The position numbers and the translations under genes are program-made. From Pseudomonas sp. RIT-PI-r (GTDB lineage: Bacteria > Pseudomonadota > Gammaproteobacteria > Pseudomonadales > Pseudomonadaceae), in contig NZ_LIGE01000042.1 of NCBI RefSeq assembly GCF_001297015.1, positions 1-64,000 of the forward strand: DNA of 64,000 nt. Reading direction: 5' to 3'. Each line of letters opens with the position of its first letter. Position 1 is the first letter of the stretch. Shown here one piece after another: positions 1 to 8,055 of this stretch. The notes under the pieces were generated by a model. It searched no databases, was not told where the DNA came from, and worked only from the letters and a program-made list of their open reading frames with translations.

Positions 1-24
1 CGACATGTACGCTGGTGTTGCCAT
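1..24 (-). CDS. hcp: Hcp, type VI secretion tube protein (first 8 codons only)
   Basis: Only the start lies in the window. The reverse strand reads ATG at 24 followed by ATPAYMS, preceded by an AAGGAGAG ribosome binding site. This N-terminus is the one I know from Pseudomonas Hcp proteins, which stack as hexameric rings to form the inner tube of the type VI secretion system. The sigma-54 promoter and palindromes upstream (95-318) fit, because hcp genes are often driven by sigma-54 activators. With so few residues the identity rests on recall of the family N-terminus plus promoter context. The gene continues beyond the left edge. Confidence 0.6.
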
Positions 25-57
25 GGGGTGCTCTCCTTGCGGAATAATTTAAGGTGC

Positions 58-79
58 CCGGGAGGCGAAATCGCCCGGT
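58..79 (-). other. Hairpin in the hcp 5' leader
   Basis: On the reverse strand CCGGGCGA is followed by TT and TCGCCTCCCGG, giving a stem with one bulge between the predicted transcription start and the hcp start codon. It could affect mRNA stability or translation. Function is inferred only. Confidence 0.4.
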
Positions 80-94
80 GGGTGGCTGACTGTT

Positions 95-110
95 ATCAAG
101 GAGCGTGCCA
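95..110 (-). promoter_or_regulatory. Sigma-54 promoter of hcp
   Basis: The reverse strand reads TGGCACG-CTCC-TTGAT, matching the RpoN consensus TGGCACG-N4-TTGCW except that the -12 element is GA instead of GC. The GG (108-109) to GA (96-97) spacing is exactly ten. Transcription would start near position 84, about 60 bases ahead of the hcp ATG. Confidence 0.7.
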
Positions 111-194
111 ACAAATGCGCCGCCCTTGCGGGCCGGGGTGATGGCGGTTTTTTACGGGCGGAGTGGCGAAAAAAACGGAGGGATCAAGGCGAAA

Positions 195-236
195 GTGCGC
201 AAGAAGTTGCGCAGTACTGCGCAACTTCTTGCGCAC
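195..236. promoter_or_regulatory. 42-bp perfect palindrome, probable activator site upstream of hcp
   Basis: The segment is a perfect palindrome centred on AGTACT. Each half holds the unit TGCGCAA-N4-TTGCGCA, itself an inverted repeat. It sits about 85-130 bp upstream of the sigma-54 -24 element, the usual place for enhancer-binding proteins. A third copy lies at 299-318. Confidence 0.6.
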
Positions 237-298
237 TTGGCTGCAGACCTTGTGCGACGTGGCTTTCAGCGGTTTTATCAGGCTTTTTTACAAAACAA

Positions 299-318
299 GT
301 GCGCAACTTCTTGCGCAC
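299..318. promoter_or_regulatory. Third copy of the TGCGCAA-N4-TTGCGCA palindrome
   Basis: GTGCGCAACTTCTTGCGCAC repeats the sequence at 218-236 exactly over 19 bases. Three near-identical dyads upstream of one sigma-54 promoter suggest cooperative binding of an enhancer-binding protein. Confidence 0.55.
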
Positions 319-369
319 GGTGGCTACGCGCCATCATTTGGGTCGAGGCGGCTGATTAAAACTTTTAGA

Positions 370-451
370 TCAAAAGATCGCAGCCTTCGGCAGCTCCTAC
401 ATTTGGAATGTATTTTTCCTGTAGGAGCTGCCGCAGGCTGCGATCTTTTGA
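370..451. repeat. Paired REP element (GTAGGAGCTGCCG type)
   Basis: Two arms of about 31 bases (370-400 and 421-451) form a near-perfect inverted repeat ending in AAAAG/CTTTT. It directly follows the hglS stop codon, so it may also act as its transcription terminator. Confidence 0.85.
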
Positions 452-455
452 TTTT

Positions 456-1835
456 TTAACGCGCAAATTGGGTCAGACACTCATCAATCGAACGCTGCTG
501 CGTCGCTGCATACAACCCCAACTCATCAATGGTCGTTCGCCCCAACGCCCGCTCGAAGGCCTGCCGATTGGAGTGCTCGCCATAATGCGTCTGCGCAGCA
601 TCGCCGAGGTTCGACTGAAAAATCCCCGCCGCGCTGACCGGCAGGAAATCTTCGTACACCAGTGGCTCCGCTTTCACATGGCCATCGCGGAGCAAATCCT
701 CCAGCGAGGTCTGCGCGAGACTACCTGTCGCGAGTCCTTTTTCCGTAGCGAAATAGCGAAAATACGCCAGCCCTTGCTCACGCATGCCTTCGACGCTGTC
801 AGGGAACTCGCCAAAGTGCCGGGTCATCAGCGCGTTGTAGCGTGCGGCGTTGCCCTCGTTAGGGAAGTCTCCCAGCTCATCTCGCGCGGCATTCAGCAAA
901 CGGTCATACAGCGCACGGCCCTTGGGCGTCAGCGCCGCGCCGCGTTGTTCGATTTCGCCGAAGCGCGCGCTGTGGCTGCCACGGGATTTGTTCTGGTCGG
1001 TGAAGGCGACGGGCTCGTCCAGCGCCTTGAAGCTGGTCTGGCGCAACAGGATCGGACACTGCCGGCGCGGCGGGCCTTCGATGACTGCTTTCGGCGTAAT
1101 GCCATGGGCCGGCATCTGTGCTTGAACGATGTCGATGTCGAGGGTGCGCGGTGTCAGGTGATTGATGTGCGGGCCTTTGAAGGCGACCACGTCGGCGATC
1201 AAGCGGTGCTGGGCGCTCAGCGTCTGGTACTGCGCAGCGGTGACCGTTGCGCTGTGATGCCAGCGAAAGGTCTCCAGTGCCTGTAGGACAAACTCCTCAG
1301 ACTCGTCAGTGTTCAAGCCTCCGACCGTTTCGGCGCGTTCGATCAGTTGCAGGGCGGCAGGGGTGAAGATCGTTCGCTTGGCCAACACCGATTCGGCAAA
1401 GGCGCGCAGTTCGGGGTCTTCAATCAATTCAAGACGCAGCAACGAGGTAAACACTCGAAACGGGCTGATCTGCAGCGCGTCCTCATGTACCGCGCGAAAT
1501 GCCGTGGAATGCACCGGCACACCCGCTGGCGTCAGGTCGTAGTAACCCACCGGTTGCATGCCCATCACTGCAAACAGGCGGGCGAGGGTGGCCAATTCGC
1601 TGGCGGTGCCGACGCGAATCGCCCCATGGCGTTCCATGCCCAGCCGTTCGATTTCCCCGGTGCTGTGCAGTTGTGCGGCGATCGGCGGATCGCGTTCGAG
1701 CACGTCGCGGTTGGTCTGCTCGACCAGTTCCAGCAGTGCGCCGTACAGCGGCACTTCTTCGCGGTACATGTCGGACATCGCTTTGGAGAAGCGCTGGCGG
1801 ATCAGATCGGGGCTGACGAAAGGCTGCACGGTCAT
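456..1835 (-). CDS. hglS: 2-oxoadipate dioxygenase/decarboxylase (HglS, DUF1338/VOC fold)
   Basis: This Fe(II) enzyme converts 2-oxoadipate to D-2-hydroxyglutarate in lysine catabolism through D-lysine and 2-aminoadipate. The 459-residue product has the family length (about 460). It keeps His70, His226 and Glu294 at the metal-ligand positions, and Arg74 at the substrate-carboxylate position, by my count from the start at 1835. The reading frame stays open beyond this to 2144, but ATG 1835 has an AGGAA site upstream and gives the family N-terminus. The gene is followed by a paired REP. The usual lysine-pathway neighbours are not adjacent. Identification is firm; the pathway role is taken from the characterised P. 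putida homologue. Confidence 0.9.
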   Translation of the reverse strand: MTVQPFVSPDLIRQRFSKAMSDMYREEVPLYGALLELVEQTNRDVLERDPPIAAQLHSTGEIERLGMERHGAIRVGTASELATLARLFAVMGMQPVGYYDLTPAGVPVHSTAFRAVHEDALQISPFRVFTSLLRLELIEDPELRAFAESVLAKRTIFTPAALQLIERAETVGGLNTDESEEFVLQALETFRWHHSATVTAAQYQTLSAQHRLIADVVAFKGPHINHLTPRTLDIDIVQAQMPAHGITPKAVIEGPPRRQCPILLRQTSFKALDEPVAFTDQNKSRGSHSARFGEIEQRGAALTPKGRALYDRLLNAARDELGDFPNEGNAARYNALMTRHFGEFPDSVEGMREQGLAYFRYFATEKGLATGSLAQTSLEDLLRDGHVKAEPLVYEDFLPVSAAGIFQSNLGDAAQTHYGEHSNRQAFERALGRTTIDELGLYAATQQRSIDECLTQFAR

Positions 1836-1954
1836 GAAAAAAATTCCTGCCACGGTCACGTAAAGGATGCTGGAAAAGATCGCAGCCTTCGCCGACGTCG
1901 GCAAACGAAGAATCCTACGAACTTCATTCTGCCAATGACTGATCCCGCATTCTG
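1836..1954. other. Spacer with half a REP element
   Basis: The gap between hglS and the hydrolase gene contains a single REP-like arm (GATCGCAGCCTTCG near 1878) without its partner. It should also carry the hglS promoter, which I could not place. Confidence 0.4.
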
Positions 1955-2884
1955 TCAGTGTGCCTGTTGCCCGAGAAACTGCCGATACAAGCGCGCAGTG
2001 CTTGCCGGATGTTCGACCATCGGCATGTGGCCCACGCCTTCCCAGACTTCCACCTGCAGATTGGCGATGCCTTTGCTCCAGATCGGCACGCTGCTGACGT
2101 CGATCAACCGGTCCTTGCGCCCCCAAAGCAAGAGCGCCGGGCATTTGATGTCGACCAGTTTCGGCTCCATCGGCGGGCTGGCGCGAAAATCGCGGAAGAT
2201 CTCCTCGAGATCATCGCGTTGTTGTTCGTAGCGCTGCGCGATCGCGTCCAGCACCAGGCCGGGCACCCACGGCGGCGACGACATGGTCATCGCATAAAAA
2301 CGCCGGAATTCCTCACGGGAGTTGATCAGGAAGGGGTTATGTCCGCGTGCCAGATGGCGTTCCATGTCGCTGGCTTCGGGTGCCGTAACTCCGGCCGGGT
2401 CGATCAATGCCACCGAGGCAATTCGCTCCGGGTAGGTCGCTGCCAGCCACGCGGCGATGTAGCCGCCCATCGAATTGCCGATGACATGCACCTTCTCCAC
2501 GCCGCAGACGTCGAGGAGTTGAATCATGCGCTTGGCCTGCAACGGAATGTCGTAGCCGCCGCCAGCCTTGAAGCCGGTTTCACCGTGGCCGGCGAGGTCC
2601 GGGATGATCACCCGATACTGGCGCACAAAGTGCCGGGAAAAGCGCAGCCACAGGTTCTTGTCGGCGCTGTAGCCATGCAGCATCAGAATCGCGCTGGCTG
2701 CTTCGTACGGCCCTCCTTGCCAGGTCGAGACGGTCATCTCGGCGATCGGCACTTCGATCTTGTGCAATTTGTACAACTTGGCCTCGATGGCCATGTTCAG
2801 GTCGTACAGCCAATGACCGACCGCCGGATAACTCAACCAGCTCCAGGCCACGAAAACCGCGAGGGCGACAAACAGCAAAAGCAT
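1955..2884 (-). CDS. Membrane-anchored alpha/beta hydrolase (esterase or lipase-like)
   Basis: The 309-residue protein starts with one hydrophobic segment (residues 1-20), so it is probably anchored to the inner membrane. The hydrolase fold follows, with HGYSADKN near residue 70 (oxyanion region), nucleophile Ser138 in GNSMGG, Asp258 in GRKDRL and His286 in GVGHMP. It resembles monoacylglycerol-lipase-type hydrolases. It lies only 21 bases downstream of a Baeyer-Villiger monooxygenase gene. An operon in which a ketone is oxidised to an ester and the ester is then cleaved is a reasonable inference. The substrate is unknown. Confidence 0.8.
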   Translation of the reverse strand: MLLLFVALAVFVAWSWLSYPAVGHWLYDLNMAIEAKLYKLHKIEVPIAEMTVSTWQGGPYEAASAILMLHGYSADKNLWLRFSRHFVRQYRVIIPDLAGHGETGFKAGGGYDIPLQAKRMIQLLDVCGVEKVHVIGNSMGGYIAAWLAATYPERIASVALIDPAGVTAPEASDMERHLARGHNPFLINSREEFRRFYAMTMSSPPWVPGLVLDAIAQRYEQQRDDLEEIFRDFRASPPMEPKLVDIKCPALLLWGRKDRLIDVSSVPIWSKGIANLQVEVWEGVGHMPMVEHPASTARLYRQFLGQQAH

Positions 2885-2905
2885 CGACGTCTTCCTTTTA
2901 CGTGT

Positions 2906-4360
2906 TCAGGACAGAATGTGGTCGGCCGGTTTCAGCGCTCGGGTCAAGCGGTGATAGCTGAAACTGAAGCCGGGAAACATCGCGATCACATGACCGCTCT
3001 TGCTTTGATACCAACTGTGGCAACCGCCGGACTTCCATACCGTGCGCTCCATCTCCCGATGAATCATCTCAGTGTAGGTACGTTCCGCATCACGGCGCAC
3101 TTCGATGCTGCGCAAACCCTTCGCCTGCACGGTGCGAATGCAGTCGAGGATGTAGTTCATCTGCGACTCGATGATGAACAGCGCCGAGGTGTGGCCGATG
3201 CCGGTGTTGGGCCCGGTGACGATAAACAGGTTGGGGAAGTCCGGCAGGCTGGTGCCGAGATATGCGCGCGGGTATTGCGCCCAGACCTCTCTGAGTTGCA
3301 CGGCGTTTTTTCCGCTGACCGGGTAGGAAATCACCCCGTCGGTGGCGTCGTAACCGGTCGACCAGACGATCAGATCAACATCGATGTGCTGACCGTCCTC
3401 GGTGTTGATTCCGGTTTCGTCAATGGAAGCGATGCCTTGCTCGCGGGTATGCAATGTGACGTTGGCGCGACTCAGCGCCGGGTAATAGGTGCTGGAAACC
3501 AGCACCCGTTTGCAGCCAATGGTGAAGTCCGGGGTGAGTTTTTCTTGCAGCACCGGGTCCGGCACCTGGCGTTTTAGAAAGCGCAGGGCGTGCTGCTGGA
3601 CCATGTGAATCGCCGCTTTCGAGTATTTGAACGCGATGACCCGGGTTTCGAATTGCCAGTAAATCAGCCAGCGCAACAGTTTGTAGGCGGGTTTCAGGCC
3701 GAGCAGCCAGCGTTGCAGCGGCCCGAACTGACGATCGGCGCGGGGCAGCACCCAGTGTGGCGTGCGCTGAAACACGTGTAGGTGATCGACTTGCGGCGCA
3801 ATCGCCGGAATCACCTGCACGGCACTGGCGCCGCTGCCGACAATCGCCACACGTTTACCGCGGTAGTCGTAGCTGTGATCCCAATTGTTTGTATGAAAAG
3901 TCTTGCCTTGAAAGCGATCCTGGCCGGGAAAGTGCGGGATGACCGGTTGGCTCAATGGCCCAGTGGCATTGATCAGGAACTGCGCATAAAAGGTGCCTTT
4001 GCTGGCGGTGTGCACGTTCCAGCGTTTTTCCGTGTCGTCCCATTCGATACGCTCGACATTGGCTTGCAGCTCCACACGTTCGCGCAGCCCGAATTGCTCG
4101 ATGACATGCTCGGTATAGCGGTGCAGTTCGGCCTGCCCGGCGAACATCTGCGACCAGCGGTACGGCGCGAACGACAGCGAATACAGCGGCGACGGCACGT
4201 CCACCGCCGCGCCGGGGTAGGTGTTCTGGCACCAGGTGCCGCCAAAAAAGTCCCGCCGCTCCAGAAGGCGAAAATCGTCGATCCCGGCCTTGAGCAGGTT
4301 GACCGCAGCACATTGACCGCCAAAACCGCTGCCGATGATCAACACGTGATAGGTGTGCAT
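2906..4360 (-). CDS. Flavin-containing Baeyer-Villiger-type monooxygenase
   Basis: The 484-residue protein has an FAD-binding GSGFGG at residues 10-15. The Baeyer-Villiger fingerprint FxGxxxHxxxWD lies at 150-161 (Phe150, His156, Trp160, Asp161), followed by the second Rossmann glycine motif GSGASA at 175-180 for NADPH. Such enzymes insert oxygen next to a carbonyl, giving esters or lactones. A strong AAGGAGG site precedes ATG 4360. It is the first gene of an operon with the hydrolase at 1955-2884. Whether the substrate is a cyclic, linear or aromatic ketone cannot be told from sequence. Confidence 0.88.
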   Translation of the reverse strand: MHTYHVLIIGSGFGGQCAAVNLLKAGIDDFRLLERRDFFGGTWCQNTYPGAAVDVPSPLYSLSFAPYRWSQMFAGQAELHRYTEHVIEQFGLRERVELQANVERIEWDDTEKRWNVHTASKGTFYAQFLINATGPLSQPVIPHFPGQDRFQGKTFHTNNWDHSYDYRGKRVAIVGSGASAVQVIPAIAPQVDHLHVFQRTPHWVLPRADRQFGPLQRWLLGLKPAYKLLRWLIYWQFETRVIAFKYSKAAIHMVQQHALRFLKRQVPDPVLQEKLTPDFTIGCKRVLVSSTYYPALSRANVTLHTREQGIASIDETGINTEDGQHIDVDLIVWSTGYDATDGVISYPVSGKNAVQLREVWAQYPRAYLGTSLPDFPNLFIVTGPNTGIGHTSALFIIESQMNYILDCIRTVQAKGLRSIEVRRDAERTYTEMIHREMERTVWKSGGCHSWYQSKSGHVIAMFPGFSFSYHRLTRALKPADHILS

Positions 4361-4537
4361 GGGCCTCCTTCTTATAGTTGTTTTTCCATTTTGCTCCTTT
4401 CATGTATAGCCAAATATTTGCACTGCGTGCGGCCCTGATGTCGCTCTATTCAGCCCGCTGGCCGGTGATGGCTATTTAACGTCGCCCTGTTAGACTTCCA
4501 GCACATCCGTCCTGCGGTGTGCGTGATCGAGGTCCTT

Positions 4538-5611
4538 ATGGGAAATACCGGAGGAAAGGGACTTTCATTGGCCAGGAGGCTTTATACATCGCGCATCCTC
4601 GGGTTGATTCTCGGGCTCGTGTGCGTGAGCGTGGCGATGTACTCGCTCGATCCGCCGCTGTGGGTCTGGGCGCTGATGTTCTTCAACGGCCTGGTCTGGC
4701 CGCATCTGGCGTTTCAATGGGCACGCCGCGCCCGGGTTCCTTACCACGCTGAACACCGCAATCTGTTGATCGATGCCTTTTTCGGCGGCTTTTGGCTTGC
4801 CGCCATGCATTTCAATCCGCTGCCCACTGCCACGACCATTTCAATGATGGCGATGAACAACGTCGCAATCGGTGGTTCACGCTTTCTATTGGCAGGCTCT
4901 GCGGCGCAGTTGCTCGGGGTCGGCGTCGGGCTGGTGGTGTTTGCTCCGGCATTCATTCCGCAAACCACGCCTGCACAAATGTACGCCTGTTTCCCGTTAC
5001 TGCTGCTGTACCCGTTGGCGCTGGGCTGGATCTGCTTTCGCCAGGCCTACACCCTCGGTCGGCATAAACGCGAATTGCTTGCCCTGAGCCGCACTGACAG
5101 CCTGACCGGGTTGCTCAATCACGGCGCCTGGAAGGATCAACTGGAGATCGCTTTTCAGCGTTGCAAGCGGCAGAAGCAGGGCGCAGCGATTGCGTTGATC
5201 GACATCGATCACTTCAAGGCGATCAACGACACCTACGGCCATGTTGCCGGCGACATCGTGTTGCGCCAGTTGAGCAAGTTGCTCAAGCAGAACCTGCGGG
5301 CCACCGATGTGGCGGGGCGCTACGGTGGTGATGAGTTCTGTGTGATTTTGCCGGATCTGCCACTGTTCAACGCCGCGCAGGCCATGGAGGCATTGCGCGA
5401 GCGTTTCGCGATTCTGGGTTATGAGCAGAATCCGGCGTTGAAGGTCAGTTTGAGTATTGGCCTGGCGGCGTACGATCCGGCGCATGCCGACGCGACACGC
5501 TGGCTCAATGATGCCGATCAGGCGTTGTACGAGGCCAAGGCGAGCGGGCGCAACCGGGTGATCTGCAATTGCGATGGCAAGCCCCGGCGGACGTTGTTGG
5601 ATTCGGTTTGA
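4538..5611 (+). CDS. Membrane diguanylate cyclase (MASE2-GGDEF)
   Basis: The 357-residue protein has about five or six hydrophobic segments over the first 165 residues (MASE2-like sensor) and a C-terminal GGDEF domain. The active-site loop is intact (GGDEF at residues 263-267), and the inhibitory c-di-GMP site RxxD lies five residues before it (RATD). It should therefore make c-di-GMP under product feedback. An upstream GTG at 4517 is in frame, but ATG 4538 has GAGG at the right distance and gives the family N-terminus. It is transcribed divergently from the monooxygenase operon. The closest architecture I know is DgcC/AdrA. Confidence 0.9.
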   Translation: MGNTGGKGLSLARRLYTSRILGLILGLVCVSVAMYSLDPPLWVWALMFFNGLVWPHLAFQWARRARVPYHAEHRNLLIDAFFGGFWLAAMHFNPLPTATTISMMAMNNVAIGGSRFLLAGSAAQLLGVGVGLVVFAPAFIPQTTPAQMYACFPLLLLYPLALGWICFRQAYTLGRHKRELLALSRTDSLTGLLNHGAWKDQLEIAFQRCKRQKQGAAIALIDIDHFKAINDTYGHVAGDIVLRQLSKLLKQNLRATDVAGRYGGDEFCVILPDLPLFNAAQAMEALRERFAILGYEQNPALKVSLSIGLAAYDPAHADATRWLNDADQALYEAKASGRNRVICNCDGKPRRTLLDSV

Positions 5612-5629
5612 GCCCTGACCAAAATCCCC

Positions 5630-5718
5630 TGTAGGAGTGAGCCTGCTCGCGATAGCATTGTGTCAGTCACCATCAATGTCACTGACAGAGTGCTATCGCG
5701 AGCAGGCTCACTCCTACA
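5630..5718. repeat. Paired REP element (GTAGGAGTGAGCCTGCTCGC type)
   Basis: Arms 5630-5656 and 5692-5718 are perfect inverted copies. The spacer holds a smaller dyad (TGTCAGT...ACTGACA). It follows the cyclase gene and may terminate it. Confidence 0.85.
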
Positions 5719-5820
5719 AATTTGTTCGGTGTCGATCTGGAGGAGGTCGCATTCGGTGTAGAGCCGCGCGCCGATGTCGGGTACGGTTAAATCCCCCCGA
5801 CGCGAAACAAGGATCGCTTC

Positions 5821-7059
5821 ATGACGTGCTCATTTTCTCGCTCCCTGCTGGCCGCCAGCCTCGGCCTGTCTCTCGCTTTCTCCGCTGCTCATGCCCTCGC
5901 CGAACCGCACAAACAAGTGCTCGCCGATGCCGAACAATACCAGCCAGAAGCCCTGAAGCTGCTGGAACGGCTGGTCAATATCGACTCCGGTTCTGGCTAT
6001 GAGCCCGGCCTCAAGCAAGTCAGCGACATTGCTATCGATGAGTTGAAAAAACTCGGCGCCACCATCGAACTGGTGCCCAACACGCCGGAAAAATCCAACC
6101 ATGTACTCGCGACGTTCAAAGGCACCGGCAAGGCGAAAATCCTGCTGATGGCGCACATGGACACGGTGTTCAAGGAAGGTTCGGCGGCCGAGCGGCCGTT
6201 TCACATCAAGGATGGTCGTGCTTACGGGCCGGGGGTGATGGATGACAAGGGCGGCATCGTCGCCGGGATCTATGCGCTGAAAGTCCTGAAAAACCTCGAC
6301 TTCAAGGACTACGCGCAAATCACCTTCCTGCTCGACGCCAGTGAAGAAACCGGCTCGGACGTCGCCACCGACCTGATCAAGGAAACCGCCAAACAGCACG
6401 ACGTGACGCTCAATCTGGAGCCGGGGCGCCCGGCCGATGGTTTGGTGGTGTGGCGCAAGGGCAGCGCGACGGCGCTGGTCGAGGTCAAGGGTAAAGCCGC
6501 ACACGCGGGCGTTGCGCCGGAGTTGGGGCGCAACGCCGCGATGGAGGCGGCGCATCAGATTCTGCAACTGGGCAAACTCGGCGACGAGGCGAAAAAAACC
6601 ACGATCAATTTCACCGTGCTCAAGGCCGGCGACCGCACCAATGTGATTCCCGATCAAGCCACGGCCAAGGCTGACGTGCGCGCGGCGGTGCCGGAGGAGT
6701 TTGACCGGATCGAGAAGGATCTGGCGCGGGTCTCGCAGGACAAATTGATTGCTGAGACGGAAGTGAAGACTTCGTTGCAGCGCGGCTTGCCGCCGATGCC
6801 GCAGACGCCCGAGTCGGATCGCCTGATGGCCATGGCTCAGGGGATCTACGGCGAGATTGGCCGCAAGTTGACCGAGGAGGGCAGTGGGGGCGCGGCGGAT
6901 GCGAGTTTGTCCGCCGGGGTTGGCACGCCGACGCTGGATGGCTTCGGGATTGTGGGCGGCAATATTCATACGCCGGAGGAATACGCTGAAGTGGCGAGCG
7001 TGGCACCGCGGATTTATTTGTTGTCGCGGATGATTATGGAGTTGGCCAAGCCGATGTGA
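5821..7059 (+). CDS. Periplasmic M20 zinc peptidase, carboxypeptidase G2-like (glutamate carboxypeptidase)
   Basis: The 412-residue protein has a signal peptide (about residues 1-27). It matches carboxypeptidase G2, which removes C-terminal glutamate from folates and N-acyl amino acids. The di-zinc site is complete and at almost the same numbers as in that enzyme: His112 (AHMDTV), Asp141 (DDKGG), Glu175 base and Glu176 (SEETGS), Glu200 (LEPGR), and a final His at 383 (GNIHTPEEY). The dimerisation insert is present between about 210 and 320. It is probably monocistronic, with repeats on both sides. Its role in the cell is likely scavenging of peptides or folate fragments. Confidence 0.9.
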   Translation: MTCSFSRSLLAASLGLSLAFSAAHALAEPHKQVLADAEQYQPEALKLLERLVNIDSGSGYEPGLKQVSDIAIDELKKLGATIELVPNTPEKSNHVLATFKGTGKAKILLMAHMDTVFKEGSAAERPFHIKDGRAYGPGVMDDKGGIVAGIYALKVLKNLDFKDYAQITFLLDASEETGSDVATDLIKETAKQHDVTLNLEPGRPADGLVVWRKGSATALVEVKGKAAHAGVAPELGRNAAMEAAHQILQLGKLGDEAKKTTINFTVLKAGDRTNVIPDQATAKADVRAAVPEEFDRIEKDLARVSQDKLIAETEVKTSLQRGLPPMPQTPESDRLMAMAQGIYGEIGRKLTEEGSGGAADASLSAGVGTPTLDGFGIVGGNIHTPEEYAEVASVAPRIYLLSRMIMELAKPM

Positions 7060-7106
7060 GTGGGTTTGTGGTGTGACTGATGCGGGAGGGGTGTCAGGTG
7101 CATTTG

Positions 7107-7289
7107 CCCTCACCCTAACCCTCTCCCAGAGGGAGAGGGGACTGACCGCGTTGTTTGTGGTCCATGTGGCAACCGGCAGATCAAGTTGAATTCAAACTTG
7201 CATTCAACGCGATCTCTCACGTCGGCGTAGATCCCGAGCATCCCCCAATCGGTTCCCTCTCCCTCCGGGAGAGGGCTAGGGTGAGGGGC
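7107..7289. repeat. Long inverted repeat of CCCTCACCCTAACCCTCTCCC type
   Basis: Each end (7107-7140 and 7255-7289) is itself a hairpin (CTCTCCC...GGGAGAG), and the outer arms CCCTCACCCTA and TAGGGTGAGGG face each other. A related element lies at 46289-46479. Between 7290 and 7490 I see no gene or clear signal. Confidence 0.75.
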
Positions 7290-7490
7290 TTTTGTGGGAA
7301 AAGTGGAAGTCGCGGACGGCGTACAACTTTCCAAGACGTTTCCTACAACGTACCCTGTTGCCGCATTTCGGTATCGACCCCTATAGTTCGGGCTCGCGGA
7401 AAAACACCGCGAACGACCTTGGCCGGTCGATACAGAGACGTACAGTCTGCCCAACATATTCAGTCGATGTTTGTCTGTGATGTTGTGTTA

Positions 7491-7564
7491 TGGCGGCTGT
7501 GCGTGGGACACCTTCGGGTGTGCCGGTTCCTGTATCCGGTCGGCCAACCCGCGTACGGCTGCCA
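7491..7564 (+). ncRNA. Structured three-way-junction 5' leader upstream of the small gene at 7620
   Basis: As + strand RNA, 7491-7507 pairs with 7548-7564 over 17 uninterrupted pairs, four of them G-U. This helix encloses a hairpin with a cUUCGg tetraloop (7508-7512 with 7517-7521) that abuts it directly. A second hairpin (GCCG 7522-7525 with CGGC 7541-7544) abuts the first. The G-U pairs show it is designed to fold as RNA of this strand, not as a DNA cruciform. It ends 55 bases before the start codon. I do not recognise it as a named riboswitch or leader family. Confidence 0.75.
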
Positions 7565-7619
7565 CCTTCCTCGTTTGGCCGCGACTGGTGGTAGCTCTCT
7601 CATTACAGGAGTTATACCA

Positions 7620-7922
7620 ATGTGTGATCAAGTAATGCCCCGCTTCCTCCCCATCGACACCTACGACGCCGAATCCCCGGTGCTCTTCCTCAATACCCAC
7701 TCAGAACTCAGCGACATGGCCGCCTGTGCGATGCACCGGTTTGTGGTCGTGCGCGATCTGGCCGACACCTTCGCCAGTCTCAACCTCAAGGGCATTTCCG
7801 ATTGTGATCTGACGCGGGTGACCAGCGCGGTGCATCTGTTGATGCGCGAGGGCTGTGCGATTCTGAATGTGATTCAGGCGCGGGCGGTGCAGCGGGAAGA
7901 GGCTTACAAGACGCCGGTTTAG
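7620..7922 (+). CDS. Small hypothetical protein (100 aa) behind the structured leader
   Basis: ATG 7620 has a good AGGAG site (7608-7612). The product begins MCDQVMPRF and has no signal peptide or membrane segment. The middle and end look helical (CAMHRFVVVRDLADTF, SAVHLLMREGCAILNVIQ). It resembles small alpha-helical proteins of unknown function that occur in several copies in Pseudomonas genomes, but I cannot name a family. The open frame reaches back to 7155, but that part runs through the repeat and leader and is not coding. Its leader RNA is the notable feature and suggests post-transcriptional control. Confidence 0.7.
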   Translation: MCDQVMPRFLPIDTYDAESPVLFLNTHSELSDMAACAMHRFVVVRDLADTFASLNLKGISDCDLTRVTSAVHLLMREGCAILNVIQARAVQREEAYKTPV

Positions 7923-7940
7923 CGGTGTAGCGGCTGTTGC

Positions 7941-8034
7941 TATCGCGAGCAGGCTCACTCCTACAGTAGATCTTCAGTGCACACAGTATTTGTGTTCAGC
8001 ACTGATCAATTGTAGGAGTGAGCCTGCTCGCGAT
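7941..8034. repeat. Paired REP element (GTAGGAGTGAGCCTGCTCGC type)
   Basis: Arms 7941-7965 and 8011-8034 form an inverted pair between convergent genes (the small gene and oxaloacetate decarboxylase), so it may end both transcripts. Confidence 0.85.
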
Positions 8035-8055
8035 GGCGTCAGCCCGGCCAATCCA

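Noticed and set aside
7155..7619. Upstream part of the 255-codon open frame ahead of the small gene
   Set aside because: It crosses the inverted repeat and the structured leader, and the good ribosome site is at ATG 7620.
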